From Saccopteryx bilineata (Eukaryota > Chordata > Mammalia > Chiroptera > Emballonuridae): DNA of 64,000 nucleotides. The notes beneath the pieces were generated by a model that had not been told where the DNA came from, ran no database searches, and saw only the letters and a program-made list of their open reading frames with translations. The translations under genes were made by a program, and so were the position numbers. Of the stretch, positions 25,670-36,264 are shown in pieces (within the stretch, counting starts at the first letter, position 1; every line of letters begins with the position of its first letter). The DNA lies in contig NC_089494.1 in the NCBI RefSeq assembly GCF_036850765.1, positions 234,936,779-235,000,778 of the forward strand. The letters are read 5' to 3'.

Positions 25670-26128
25670 TAGGGGTCTCCAAAATTTTACACAAGGGGCC
25701 AGTTCTCTGTCCCTCAGACCATTGGAGGGCCGGACTATAAAAAAAACTATGAACAAATCCCTATGCACACTGCATATATCTTATTTTAAAGTAAAAAAAC
25801 CAAAATGGGAACAAATATAATATTTAAAATAAAGAACAAGTAAATTTAAATCAACAAACTGACCAGTATTTCAATGGGAACTATGGGCCTGCTTTTGGCT
25901 AATGAGATGGTCAACGTCCGTTTCCATATTTGTCACTGCTAGCCGTAACAAGTGATATGACGTGCTTCTGGAGCCGTGAGGCGTGCGTCCTGCATCACCG
26001 GAAGTAGTACTGTACATGAGCGACGCCGTGCCAATGAAAGAGGTGCCCCTCTGGAAGTGCGGCAGGGGCTGGATAAATGGCCTCAGGGGGCCGCATGCGG
26101 CCCGTGGGCAGTAGTTTGGGGACCTCTG
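25670..26128. mobile_element. Non-autonomous hAT transposon, 459 bp
   Basis: The ends TAGGGGTCTCC and (reverse complement of the right end) CAGAGGTCCCC form short terminal inverted repeats. A perfect 8-bp duplication TTCTAGAG flanks the element at 25662-25669 and 26129-26136. The interior is AT-rich on the left, and the right third has a CpG-bearing segment ending GGCCGCATGCGGCCC. No coding capacity. Confidence 0.9.
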
Positions 26129-26136
26129 TTCTAGAG

Positions 26137-26390
26137 ACTGCAGATCGCAACTCCAGTCCTCCCCCAACACATATTAGCATAACCACGCCCCTTCCAAACA
26201 AGAGGGCATTAATATTATTGCCTGGGGATGGGCAGCACCATCTTTAACAGTAAGGGTGAGAAAATATAACTTTATCTGCCCAGTAATATCCATCTCCAAA
26301 GGTTACAGCAGTTACATTCCAGTGTTCACTGTCCTTATGGTGGCTGTGAATTTTAGTCATAAACCCTGTTCCAAAGAGGAACTAAAAACA
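26137..26390 (-). mobile_element. Fragment of related ERV: LTR 5' part plus upstream interior
   Basis: The minus strand reads interior sequence (CACTGGAATGTAACTGCTGT...) into an LTR start resembling the TGTTGGGCAGATAAAG subfamily, then truncates. The same junction occurs on the plus strand at 29590-29790, so the two form an inverted repeat about 3.3 kb apart. Confidence 0.65.
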
Positions 26391-26447
26391 CCAGCTTGTG
26401 CTGCTGGGCTGGAGCCCTGGGCCGCTGCTGCCTTCTGCTCTATGGGC

Positions 26448-26741
26448 CTAGCAGCCCCGCCCCAGCCTCAGCCCCGGCTGGCTCTCCACAATGTCCAGGG
26501 CGATCTGCCACTCACGAACCTGTGATTCCTTCTCCAGTGTCTGCTCCATTTCCAAATGAATCTCGTGAACCTTGTCGGCCTCCTCCAGTGCCTGCTTCAG
26601 CTCCAGGGTCAGCATCTCTTTCTCCTGCATATGCTCCAGCTCCTTCCACTGCTCGGTTTGCAGGTCCTGGGCAGCCTCTTCCACAGAGCTCTCAGTTTCT
26701 TCACGCAAGGCTGTAAAAGTCAGCCAGCCTACGGCCCTCAA
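26448..26741 (-). pseudogene. Coiled-coil retroviral Gag-like remnant
   Basis: A 97-codon open frame dominated by charged heptad-like sequence (for example LREETESSVEEAAQDLQ and MEQTLEKESQ). It lies on the same strand as the host provirus, on the 5' side, where gag is expected. Spuma-like and class III Gag proteins carry coiled coils, so a Gag fragment is plausible. It has no zinc knuckle or capsid motif that I can see. It ends at a stop at 26448-26450, and the D-copy LTR cuts into the upstream side. The assignment is inference from place and composition. Confidence 0.45.
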
Positions 26742-26749
26742 AAGAACAG

Positions 26750-27427
26750 TGTTGGGCAGATAAAATATATTATGCTCACTTTGTTAAAGATGGCACTGCC
26801 CACATGGAAGCCCGTCGCCCAGGTGATATTAATGTGTGTTGGGGGCGGGCTGTGGGCAGGCAAGATGCTTGTAGCCTGGGGCTTGGTTTTAGGACTAAGC
26901 CTTTCCCACCCTTTTTGATGTGGGGTGGTGCAATCCCATCATGTCTCTGATAAGTGACTTTGTCTTAGAGACTTTCCTATTTTGTATACTGGAGTAAAGG
27001 TTTTGATTTCTGCACTATAAAGTGGGGCAGACCTGGAGCTTGTTCTCTCGGTTCCTGAGATTAGTATTGGAGGAAAGAGCAGGGAAAGGCCACATGGAGG
27101 AGGCCAGGAGAGGCAGCCAAGATGGCAGAGTGCTGAAGGAAAAGACAAGTTTGTGCAGGGAGAAGGAAGGAGATGGGGAACAGAGGTAAATAAGTCTGGT
27201 GAACTAGAAACCTTTGACTCTAGGAAACTCAGATAAGTCAGTAGCTTTGTGAGCACTAAATGAGTGGGTTTTGGAGCCCAGTGTGTGTTTTTACTTGCCC
27301 GCTGGGTGCAAGCTAGGATTAAAGATGATAGCCCATCAGCTTTTGGCTCCAATGTTTCTTTAATGGCTGTCCGAATCCAACACGAACCTGCATGTGAATG
27401 GCCATGGTGGTGGCTCCTGGTTTTACA
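26750..27427 (+). mobile_element. LTR copy D: solo LTR
   Basis: Starts TGTTGGGCAGATAAAAT and ends GGTTTTACA. The flanking 5-mers are AACAG (26745-26749) and GACAG (27428-27432), a 4/5 match. It is in the opposite orientation to the provirus it lies in. A TATA-like CACTATAAAGTGGGG lies near 27015. Confidence 0.78.
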
Positions 27428-27495
27428 GACAGCCATGGGGAACCATAACAGCAGCCAGTCCTCTACTTCACCGCTTAAAGGTGGTGGTGGTGGCT

Positions 27496-28194
27496 TGTTG
27501 GGCAGATGAAATATATTATGCTCACTTTGTTAAAGATAACACTGCCCACGTGGAGGCCGTTGCCCAGGTGATACTAATGTGTGTTGGGGGCAGGCAGGAT
27601 CGTTGTAGCCTGGGGCTTGGTTTTGGGATTAAGCCTTTCCCACCCTTTTTGATGTGGGGTGGTACAATCCAATCATGCCTCAGAGAAGTGACTGTAGTAG
27701 AGACTTCCCTATTTTGTATATTGGATTAAAGGTTTGGATTGCTACACTATAAAATGGGGGCAGAACAGGAGCTTGCTCTCTTGGTTCCTGAGATTATCAT
27801 TAGAGGAGAGAGCAGAGAGGAGAGCAGAAAGAGGCCATGTGGCCAGGAGAAGCAGCCAAGATGGCAGAGTATTGAGTGAGAGGCCAGTTTATGCAGTTTG
27901 ACGCTGGAGAAGGAAGGAGATGGGGAACAGAGGTGAATAAGTCTGGTGAGCTAGAAACCTTTGATTCTAGGAAACTCAGATAAGTCAGTAGCTTTGTGAG
28001 CACTGAATGTGAGTGGGTTATGGAGCCCAGTGTGTGTTTTTACTTGCCCGCCGGGTGCAAGCTAGGATTAAAGACTATGGCCCACCAGTTTTTGGCTCCG
28101 TTGTTTCTTTACCGACTGTCCGAATCCAATACGAACCTGCATAGGCCAGAAGGCTGCTGTGATAGTGGCCCTGGCCATGGCTGCTGGCTTTACA
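27496..28194 (+). mobile_element. LTR copy E: solo LTR with 5-bp TSD
   Basis: Starts TGTTGGGCAGATGAAAT and ends GGCTTTACA. Perfect TGGCT duplications flank it at 27491-27495 and 28195-28199. It lies only 47 bp from copy C, which is in the opposite orientation, so the two 3' ends face each other. Confidence 0.85.
27748..28072 (+). promoter_or_regulatory. LTR E TATA box and polyadenylation signal
   Basis: TATAAAA (27748-27754) lies in ACTATAAAATGGGG, and ATTAAA (28067-28072) lies about 315 bp downstream. This is the arrangement expected of an LTR promoter and its R-region polyadenylation signal. Both are shared by the other copies. Activity is unknown. Confidence 0.45.
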
Positions 28195-28221
28195 TGGCTC
28201 CATACTGAATTGATCCAAATA

Positions 28222-28240
28222 CTGCTACAGACTACGCCCA
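28222..28240 (-). promoter_or_regulatory. Candidate primer binding site (tRNA-Ser-like)
   Basis: Directly after the end of 5' LTR copy C, the minus strand reads TTGGGCGTAGTCTGTAGCAG. With one extra G this resembles the 3' end complement of a tRNA-Ser (TGGCGTAGTCGGCAG). The resemblance is imperfect; other primers are possible. Confidence 0.4.
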
Positions 28241-28241
28241 A

Positions 28242-29271
28242 TGTAAGGCCAGTAGCCATGGCCACCATCACAGCCGTCTGGCCCATGCAGGTTCGCATTT
28301 GATTTGGACAGACGGTAATAAAACAACAGAGCCAAGAACTGGTGGATCATTAGCTTTAATCCTAGCTTGCACCTGGCGGGCAAGAAATACACACAGTGGG
28401 AAAACACTTCCCTTTCCATTCAAGGCTCCCAAAGCCACTTATCTGAGTTTCCTAGAATCAAAGGTTTCCACCTCACCAGCCTTATTCACATCTGTTCCCC
28501 ATTTTCTTCTCTCTGCACAAACTCTGCACAAACTGGCTTCTCCTTCACCACTCTGCCATCTTGGCTGCTTCTCTCCTCCACGTGACCTTTCTCTGCTCTC
28601 CTCCAGCATGGGCTTCTCTGCCCCATTTTATAGTGTAGAAATCAAAGTCTTTAATCCAATATATAAATACAAACAAGGAAGTCTCTGATACAAAGTCACT
28701 TATCTGAGGCATAACGGGATTCATCATGAGAGTGTACCACCCCACATCATGCAACAGTCAAAGGTATAGGGAAAAGCTTAGTGTTGAGAAGATTTAGTAT
28801 TAAAAGGGTGGGAAAGGCTTAGTCTTAAAACTAAGCCTTAGGCTATAACAGGGGTCAGGAAACTTTTTGACTGAGAGAGCCATGAATGTCACATATTTTA
28901 AAATGTAATTCTGTGAGAGCCATACAATGACCCGTGTACATTACGCATTATCCAATAAAAATTTAGTGTTGTCCCAGAGGACAGCTGTGATTGGCTGCAG
29001 CCACTTGCAACCATGTACATGAGCGGTAGGAAATGAATGGATTGTAATACATGAGAATGTTTTATATTTTTAACATGTTTTTTTTATTATTAAAGATTTG
29101 TCTGCAAGCCAGATGCAGCCATCAAAAGAACCACATCTGGGTCGCGAGCCAGAGGTTCCCGACCCCTCGGGCTATAACGACCCTGCCTGCTCACAGCCTG
29201 TCCCCCACACCCAATGCCAACTATAAGCAAGCAAACACATATATCATATTTACAAACTTATTTGACCAACA
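28242..29271 (-). mobile_element. LTR copy C: 5' LTR of the provirus, interrupted by hAT
   Basis: Same subfamily as copies A and B (starts TGTTGGTCAAATAAG on the minus strand; ends GGCCTTACA). TGGAC follows its outer end, matching the outer flank of copy A. A 321-bp hAT and its 8-bp duplication split it. Confidence 0.82.
28849..29169. mobile_element. Non-autonomous hAT transposon inside an LTR
   Basis: The ends CAGGGGTCAGGAAAC and, at the right, (reverse complement) CGAGGGGTCGGGAAC are inverted with a one-base irregularity. GGCTATAA is duplicated at 28841-28848 and 29170-29177. LTR copies A (near 24350) and B (near 25421) carry the same site once, giving an in-window view of the empty target. 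Confidence 0.88.
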
Positions 29272-29276
29272 TGGAC

Positions 29277-29672
29277 CCACTGGATTGATGAACAAAAGTA
29301 CCCTAAAGTTGGGTTAAAGCTAGAGGACATTTTCAAGATGGGATATTACAGAGAGAAAGAGAAGTGATTTGACAGAAAGAAGGGAAGACAGACTTCCTTC
29401 ACTCTGTACTCCTGAAAACCCTGCCCTAGGTACCAATAAAAAATTAGGCATATGCTAATGACACAGGGGAATCACCTTGACAAAGAGGAAACTGGAGAAA
29501 TCCCTCCTTTGTTTGGCTACTGAAGTGACTCTGATGTGGTCCAGCTACTGGGATCCACTTCCCTCCTTTTGTGATTACCTGTGATTCAACAGAGTTTATG
29601 ACTAAAAATCACAGCCACCATAGGGACAGTGAACACTGGAATGTAACTGCTGTAACCTTTGGAGATGGATAT
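29277..29672 (+). mobile_element. ERV interior remnant upstream of LTR copy F
   Basis: The 29590-29672 part repeats, in inverted orientation, the interior next to the fragment at 26286-26390. It therefore appears to be the 3' interior of a plus-strand retrovirus ending at LTR copy F. The rest (29277-29590) is probably the same interior but has no readable frame. Confidence 0.5.
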
Positions 29673-30094
29673 TGTTGGGCAGATAAAGTTATATTTTCTC
29701 ACCCTTATTGTTAAAGATGGTGTTGCCCATCCCCGGGAGCTAATATTAAAGCCCTCTTGCTTAGAAGGGGCATGGTTATGCTAATATGTGTTGGGGGTGG
29801 GCTTTCATGCCAAAAGGTTTTAAAAAGAGGAGCTAGGAGGCCATTTTGGAGAGGGCGTGGCCATGTTCTTGTAGGGAGGAGGAGCCCAGGCTGGAGCAGG
29901 AATGGGAGAAGGAGAAGCCAGTCTATGGAGGAGAAGGAGATGGGGAACAGAGGTGAATAAGACTGGTGAGGTAGAAACCTTTGATTCTAGGAAAACTCGG
30001 ATAAGTCAGTGGCTTTGGGAGCCCTGGATGGAAAGGGAAGTGTTTCTCTGCTGTGTGTATTTTCTCGCCCACAGCTGTGACTAGGATTAAACTG
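29673..30094 (+). mobile_element. LTR copy F, 3'-truncated
   Basis: Starts TGTTGGGCAGATAAAG and carries the shared 'gaacagaggtgaataag' and 'ctttgattctaggaaaactcgg' blocks. It breaks off after the ATTAAA region, leaving about 420 bp. It also has a deletion relative to copies D and E in the U3 part. Confidence 0.75.
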
Positions 30095-30419
30095 CATTTA
30101 GGAAATTTAGGTGATTTTCTAAACTCATGCAGCTAGTAAACTGGAAGCTGAACCCAGAAGGACCCTTCTCCAGAGGACCTCATGGCACAATCATAGCACG
30201 GCTGGCTCCTAGGTCCTCAGTCAGCGGCAACACCCAGCTGAGGGCTGGTGTTCTGCTCCTACGAGAATGTTTCCATCCCAGAGCACATCTCCAGATTTCC
30301 AACCTGCACATTGCCCATCCTCTGAGAATGTCACTGCTCCCCAAGGATGATCTGTTCGTCACGTCACATCGGCCTTATACCATCTCATTCAGTCTGGATA
30401 AACACCCTATGCGAAGGTA
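30095..30419. other. No gene recognised
   Basis: Unassigned sequence. A 98-codon plus-strand frame overlaps it but shows no domain. Confidence 0.4.
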
Positions 30420-30540
30420 TTAGCAGCTCTGTTCTGCAACAAGAAAACTAGGCATGGTGAGATAAAGTAACTCACTTAAGGTCACACAGCTGGGCCTCTA
30501 TCTGTAAACCCTGTGTTCTTTCCATCATATCATTTGGCTC
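30420..30540 (-). repeat. MIR SINE fragment
   Basis: 'gaaaactaggcatggtgagataaagtaactcacttaaggtcacacagctgg' is the reverse complement of the MIR core. Confidence 0.65.
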
Positions 30541-30929
30541 CTGCAAGAAGTCAAGGAATCCCTTTGAACAGTCAATCCCTTTAATGAGCATTCATCATGT
30601 GTTTGTCATCTAGGCAGTGGGGGTTTCGAGTCTGGGCTAGCTCTGCGCCATGCCTGCCTGCAAATGCTCAGAGCTCATGTCCTCCAGCTCTGAGATGCCC
30701 AGGTGTTTGCTTCCCCACGGGGCAGCCAAGCACAATGTGCTGGTCCCCTTTTTCTCAGAAGGAGTAAGAGTGCATTGAACCTCAGAAAAGTGAGCCTTCA
30801 GTGCTTAAATTGTGGCTGCTTTGGTACAGCCACGTGTCACATGACACTAAAAGTTGCAGCTCTGAAAGGCAGAGCCACAGAAGGACTTCTGCTCCCTATT
30901 ACATTTGGTAGTCCACATGGAAGGGTAGT

Positions 30930-31090
30930 GCAGTGTGGTGGCTAAGAGAATAGACTTGACATCAGACTGGCTGACTTCATCTCTTAGAAGATGAGTCACC
31001 AACAATACAATGGGATAGATCTCTCCTCCGGTTATGAGAAGGATTGTAGGAATTAACACTTGTGAAGTACTTAGGGAGTGAAGGAGCAGT
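30930..31090 (+). repeat. MIR SINE fragment
   Basis: 'gtggtggctaagagaatagacttgacatcagactgg' through 'gaaggattgtaggaattaacacttgtgaagtacttagg' follows sense MIR with an internal gap. Confidence 0.65.
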
Positions 31091-31306
31091 GCTGGTTAAA
31101 TAAAATATGCACCAGCCTGTGACAAGCTGCTGTGGCACTGAGTACCTTTTATTCTCAGGGTGGCGCCCACAGAAGCAGAGGCTCCTGCTTTCTCAGGCCT
31201 CCTGAGTTACAGCCCAGGTGAGGCCCGGCTTTCCTATGCACCACGCAGACCACTTAAATCCCTGCCCTGCTCTTACATTCCTAAGGGTCACTTCATCCCC
31301 GGCACC

Positions 31307-31880
31307 TGTAGAGCCAGTATTCACGGCTGCCATCAAAGCTGCCTGGCCCGTGTGGGTTCAGGTTTGATTCAGACTGATGGTAATGAAGCAACACAGCCAA
31401 AAACTGGTGGGCCATTGTTGTTGTTTTTTTCTAGACTTGCACTTGGCAAGTGAGAAAATACACACAGCAGGAAACACTTCGCTTTGCATCCAGGGCTCCC
31501 AAAGCCACTGACTCATCTGAGTTTTCCTAGAATCAAAGGTTCCACCTCACCAGTCTTATTCACCTCTGTTCCCCATCTCCTTCTCCGCCATGAACTGGCT
31601 TCTCCTTCACCATTCCGTCATTTTGGCTGCCTTTTCCACATGGCTTTCCTACCCTGCTCCAGCCTGGGCTCCTCCTCCCTACAAGAACGTGGCCACTCTC
31701 CCCCAAAATAGCCTTCTAGCTCCTCCTTTCTAAACCTTTTTGGCACAAGAGCCCTCCCCCAACACAGGTTAGCACAGCCACGCCCCTTCCCAAACAAGAA
31801 GGGCATTAATATTATCGCCTGGGCCACGGGCAGTGTCATCTTTAACAATAAGGGTGAGAAATATAACTTTATCTTCCCAA
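31307..31880 (-). mobile_element. LTR copy G: solo LTR with 5-bp TSD
   Basis: On the minus strand it starts TGTTGGGAAGATAAAG and ends TCTACA, with perfect GCACC duplications at 31302-31306 and 31881-31885. At about 574 bp it is shorter than copies D and E. It belongs to the same subfamily as copy F by its 'gttatatttctcacc' start. Confidence 0.87.
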
Positions 31881-31885
31881 CAGCA

Positions 31886-32514
31886 CCCCCCCATTCTAAG
31901 TCCCACAAAACTCTTACATTGCGGGTATACTAAAGCAATTCACAGCCGGGTGAGCTTTGCAGCCGTGGTCCCACACTTCCTGAGCGGCCCGGGGATCCTG
32001 GGCCGAGAGGGGCCCTAGGCAGACCGAGGGCCTGACCTCTCACAGCAGCCTACCCCCTCCCTCAGCACACCTGCTCCTTCCCTGCTGACCGCCTTATCCC
32101 AGCCAGGGTCACTACGACCCATGGGAGTGCTCTGCACCCACGGTAGGGGAGCAGTGAGCGTCCCTACACTGCTGCAGGGCCAGGTCATTGCCTTCGAGGG
32201 AGAGCTCTTCACCACCCCCACCCGCCCCCAACCTCATCTCTCCTCTGCTGCCGCTGAGCCGGTGCCACCTGCACTGACACCCAGGAGAGGGACAAGGGAA
32301 CGGCTCCTTCTTGCCAACGCCCACAGGTCAGGAGGCAAAACATCTCTTCAAATTGAACTTGACACCAACCGCCAGGGCTCGAGCTGAGCCTTCTCAGCCT
32401 GACCCCAGGCTTGAACCCGGCTTCGGCACAGCCCGTCCGTGCACAGGGCCAAAGCAAAGGGCAGACTACTGCTCCCACAGTTCCTCTGTCTAAAGGGTGC
32501 CCTCAGGGCTGCCT
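31886..32514. other. No gene recognised; GC-richer sequence
   Basis: GC-richer than its surroundings, with overlapping short frames on both strands. No domain or CpG-island-like density that I would call. Confidence 0.4.
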
Positions 32515-33330
32515 TTTTTCTTAAATTGTGGTAAAGTACACATAGCATAAAGTTTCCCATCTTAACCATTTTAAGTGCACAGTGCTGGACCATTAAGTGC
32601 ATTTACACCGCTGTGCTGCCGGCATCACCATCCATCTGCAGGACTGTTGACGCCTTCCCCAGCTGAAACTCTGTGCCCAGCAGATAATCACTCGGCAGTC
32701 CTCTCCGCCCTCACTCCGCACTCCAGGCCTGGCAGCCACCACTCTGCCTCCTGTCTCTATGAACTCTGTCTCTATGAACCTGACTACTGTGGGAACGTCG
32801 TATGAGTGGAATCACACAGTATTTGTCTCCTTTGTGACTGGCCTACTTCACTTAGCATAATAACACCAAGGCTCATCCGTGGTGTAGCCCGTGTCAGAAT
32901 TTCCTTCCCTGTTAAGGCTGAATTGTATGTATACACCGTATTTTGTTTATCCATTCATCAGTGGACATTTGATTTGCTTCCGCCTTCTAGCTGTTGTGAA
33001 TAATTGCCGCTGTGAACATTTGTGTACAAGTATCTGCTCAAGTCCCTGCTCTCAGTTCATTTGGAAGTATATTCAGAAGCGGGTTTTTTGCTGAACTGTA
33101 TGGTAATTCTCTGTTTAATCTGTTTGCGGGACCACCATGCCGTCTTCCACCGCAAGCGCACCATTTACAGCCCCACCCACAGTGCCGCGGGGCTTCTGTC
33201 CGTCTCCCCTCCGCCTCCGGCACGCCCCTCCATGAGCCTCTTGCCCCAAAGCAGCTTCTCCATTATGGCCTTTGGGAGGGTCGTATCATACAGAGAAAAG
33301 AACCAAAATCCTTTTTGATCAAATAAATCT
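32515..33330 (-). repeat. L1 3' region (antisense)
   Basis: Phrases such as 'cacatagcataaagtttcccatcttaaccattttaagtgcac' and 'tttatccattcatcagtggacattt' are antisense sequence of the L1 ORF2 end and 3' UTR. No frame survives. Confidence 0.75.
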
Positions 33331-34014
33331 AGATTTGAAGTCTTTTTGTTTAAAAAACTCAATCTCTCTGTGCTTCTGTCTCAATAAAAGTCCAGGAAAT
33401 GTTATGCTCTCTTCCAGTTCCAAAGACCACTAGAATGTAAGCTCCACACAGGCAGAGTGGGGCTTTGCTGTTTGTTTGATTTTTCTCTCCCTCCCTTTCT
33501 CTCTCTGGGGCTCTCTCTTCTCTCGCTTATTCATCAGGTCAGAACGGGCAACCACCAGCCAGGCATCCATAGGCATCAAATTAAAATGTGTTAAATAAGC
33601 AATCTCTATGTGTCAGAATCCCAGGCTCCTTATGTGTTTTCCGTAAGCCTGGTGTCCCTTATCAATGTAAAGAATCCTGCAATTCTATCCGGCATTCTCA
33701 AACACCTGGAAACCTTACATACTACAAAATATGTTGTACAACGTTTTGAACAGGTTGGCTTTTTAAAACAAAGATTTAATCATTTCACATAATATAATCC
33801 ATCAACACTGAACCATACACCAAGTACTGAAAAGGACACAAAAGAAATACAATCAGCGATTCCTATTCATAGGAAATGTAATCTGGTGGGATAGGCAAGA
33901 ATGAAGCCGTGGAACAACCTAAGACCTTACGAGACGGCAAATTCTGCCTGAGAAGTCTAGGGGAGGAAAAGGTGAGGCCTTTGGGACTCTGTATCTGTAA
34001 GAGTTGTGCACTGA
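33331..34014. other. No gene recognised; L2 trace
   Basis: 'cactagaatgtaagctccacacaggcagag' near 33430 is an L2 end motif. The rest is unassigned. Confidence 0.4.
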
Positions 34015-34200
34015 GCACTTTCCATGCTCCATATGCTATGTCCAACCTCCTAGCAATATTCTGCTCTTCCCAGTTTACAAGCGAGAAAAATGGAGCTCAG
34101 AGAAGGGGAATAACTTCCCCAAAGTGATATAGCTAGTAAGGGACCGAACTGGAATCTGATCCCATGCATGGCCTACTCCCTTGCCCATGCTCTTCACAAA
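34015..34200 (-). repeat. MIR SINE fragment
   Basis: 'cagtttacaagcgagaaaaatggagctcagagaaggggaataacttccccaaagtgatatagctagtaagg' is antisense MIR core. Confidence 0.7.
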
Positions 34201-35099
34201 GTTTCCCCGTGTGAAAGTGGACGGGGTGAGGTTTCTGACCACGGAAGGGAGAGCAGGCTGGTAAGGGCGCAGCATGAGCGAAACCATGAGACAGGCAAAG
34301 AGAGGGCTCATGTTGAAAAGCAGGGAAGACTTAGGCTGTCCTGATAGAGGGAGACCTCTGATTTCCACCGATTTTAAAGTCAGGTGGGATGTACCTATTT
34401 CTCTCTGCATTCAGTCCCACACACTGCAACAAGTTTGCAGCAATAAAATGCCGAAAGAGCAGAGCAGAGAAGAGCGGGTGATGGAGGGGAGAAATATTAA
34501 CACCGTTCTCTGCAGCGACAGGCAGGCTGTAAGCGCAGATGGAAGGATGGCGTGAACAGGTCCAGCAGACATTGGACTGTCCCAGGTGGCTCCCGGAGGA
34601 GGCGTCACGCAGCCTGCCAACCAGATTTAACAGGGAGGTTTTACTCCACCACTTCCCCCTCCCCGGCCAATTCTTGGCTCTGATTACAAAACAGACAGTG
34701 ACAGGCTGGCTGCCCCTGAGACAGCCACTTAGACTCCCTCACTCATCCTTTTCTTTAAAGGAAGAATTTGAGAAAGAGAGAAAGTAGCATGAAAACCCAC
34801 ACGTGTATTTCATCAGCTCTCCCCTCTCAACAATTTCCCTTTGGTTCCATTTTTTTTTCTTTTATTACTTTTTCAATTTAGGGAATCTTCCACATACTAA
34901 GCGTCACTTTGCTTCTATGAAGTTCAAACACATAGGTGAACTTTTCTTAAGAAGACACACTGATGAGAATCTTGAAGGTTCAAATTCAGTGTCTAGACAA
35001 GGTTCAGAACGAGCACTAACTAGTTCCTGGTCTTGAAAGATCTAAATCGGCAAACTGCCTGTTGGAAAAAAAAAACATTCCATTTGTCTAGTCATTGGC
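34201..35099. other. No gene recognised
   Basis: Unassigned, possibly containing diverged L2. Short frames only. Confidence 0.4.
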
Positions 35100-35215
35100 T
35101 TGTTCCCGAGTATTTATTGAGCACCTACTGTGTGCCCAGCACGGTCTGGGCTCTGGAGGCACAATGGTGATATGGCCCCTGCTCTTCTGGAACTTAGTCT
35201 ACCTGGTGATAGAAA
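35100..35215. repeat. Old interspersed repeat fragment
   Basis: 'tatttattgagcacctactgtgtgcccagcac...ggaacttagtctacctggtgatag' is a widely dispersed mammalian repeat motif. I am not sure whether it belongs to L2 or another old family. Confidence 0.45.
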
Positions 35216-35329
35216 GGCACAGAAACAATGACACAAAATGCTCTGGGAGGACAAATGTTAAAGGTATGTGAACACACAGGAGAAACTTCCTATTTTTATT
35301 CTAGAAATAGGATCAGGTTGAAGTATCGT

Positions 35330-35775
35330 CCTCCATGCTTTACGGCTCCCTGCATCCATGCTCTTGTCATGGTTTCATCCCGGGTGCCCTTTGTCTTTGG
35401 GCTTGCCCATGTCGCTTGCTTTGGCCAGGGGCATGTGGGCGGAAGGGACAGCGTGACCGTTCCGAGCCCAGGACTCAAGAAGCGTCACATATTTCCACTT
35501 GCCTTCTTGCACCTCTACCATCTCTCTGAGAAAAACATGCCCTGGCCCTCCCACTGGTCCCAGGGGGCTGTGTGACACGTGGAGGACAGCCACCCGAGCA
35601 AAGCCACCAGCCTGCAGCGAGAAGCAGAGCCACCAAGCCAACCCAGTCTACAGCCAAACCCTCGTCAACCTCTCTGGACACATGAGCAATAATAAGTATT
35701 GTGCTAAGTCACTAAGTTTGGAAGCGGTTTGTTTTACTGCAACATCAAACCTTGACAGAAACTGGTACGGCAATA
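35330..35775 (+). repeat. MaLR/ERVL-like LTR fragment
   Basis: The 3' part ('gagcaataataagtattgtgctaagtcactaagtttggaagcggtttgttttactgcaacatcaaac') resembles sense MLT-type LTR ends. The 5' part is diverged. Confidence 0.45.
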
Positions 35776-36264
35776 AAATCCGAAAATATATTGGCTGTGG
35801 GCCTAGATGGTGGATGGAGGCTGAAAAAAAAAATAGCAAGGAAACTGTTACAGAGGCTGAAAAACTGTGACCTGTGTTATACAATGATAAGCATCTGGTA
35901 AAGCTGTCGGAGTACACGTGGAAGATAGGAAATGCACCCGATGAACCTGAGACTTGGGCACAAGCTCACAACTGGGAGCTGGCTGCGCTCGGTGGCCTCT
36001 GAGATAATACCACTCCAAGAAGAGCTGGTGAGACGACACAATGACTTACCAGAGGACGCATAGAGAGCCAGAACTAGCTGGGCTGGAAAATAAGACTGTT
36101 TTCCCAAGACTTTTCAGCCAGTAAGAAAGGGTCTCAAATACGATACAGCCTGGAGACCAAGATCAAGTCAAGGGTGTGGCCATCAAGGAAGGCTTGCAAA
36201 CAAAAACCAATCCTTGGCGCTGCTGGTTAAGCCAAATCTGAAGAAATGAGGCGGCACTTAGTGC

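Larger units (their letters stand above)
23738..29276 (-). mobile_element. Decayed endogenous retrovirus with nested insertions
   Basis: A minus-strand provirus bounded by identical 5-bp duplications TGGAC at 23738-23742 and 29272-29276. The 3' LTR is 23743-24444. The 5' LTR is 28242-29271 and contains a 321-bp hAT. Without that hAT and its 8-bp duplication, the 5' LTR is about 701 bp against 702 bp for the 3' LTR. A purine-rich tract abuts the 3' LTR and a primer-site-like sequence abuts the 5' LTR. Interior insertions are solo LTRs at 24843-25519, 26750-27427 and 27496-28194, a hAT at 25670-26128 and a related retroviral fragment near 26137-26390. Only about 1.2 kb of non-nested interior remains, with no intact gene. 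The 5-bp duplication is usual for class III (ERVL/ERV-S-like) elements; class is an inference. Confidence 0.78.

Noticed and set aside
26939..27436. A 165-codon minus-strand frame
   Set aside because: It is antisense to LTR copy D and is the same LTR translation seen in other copies, not a gene.
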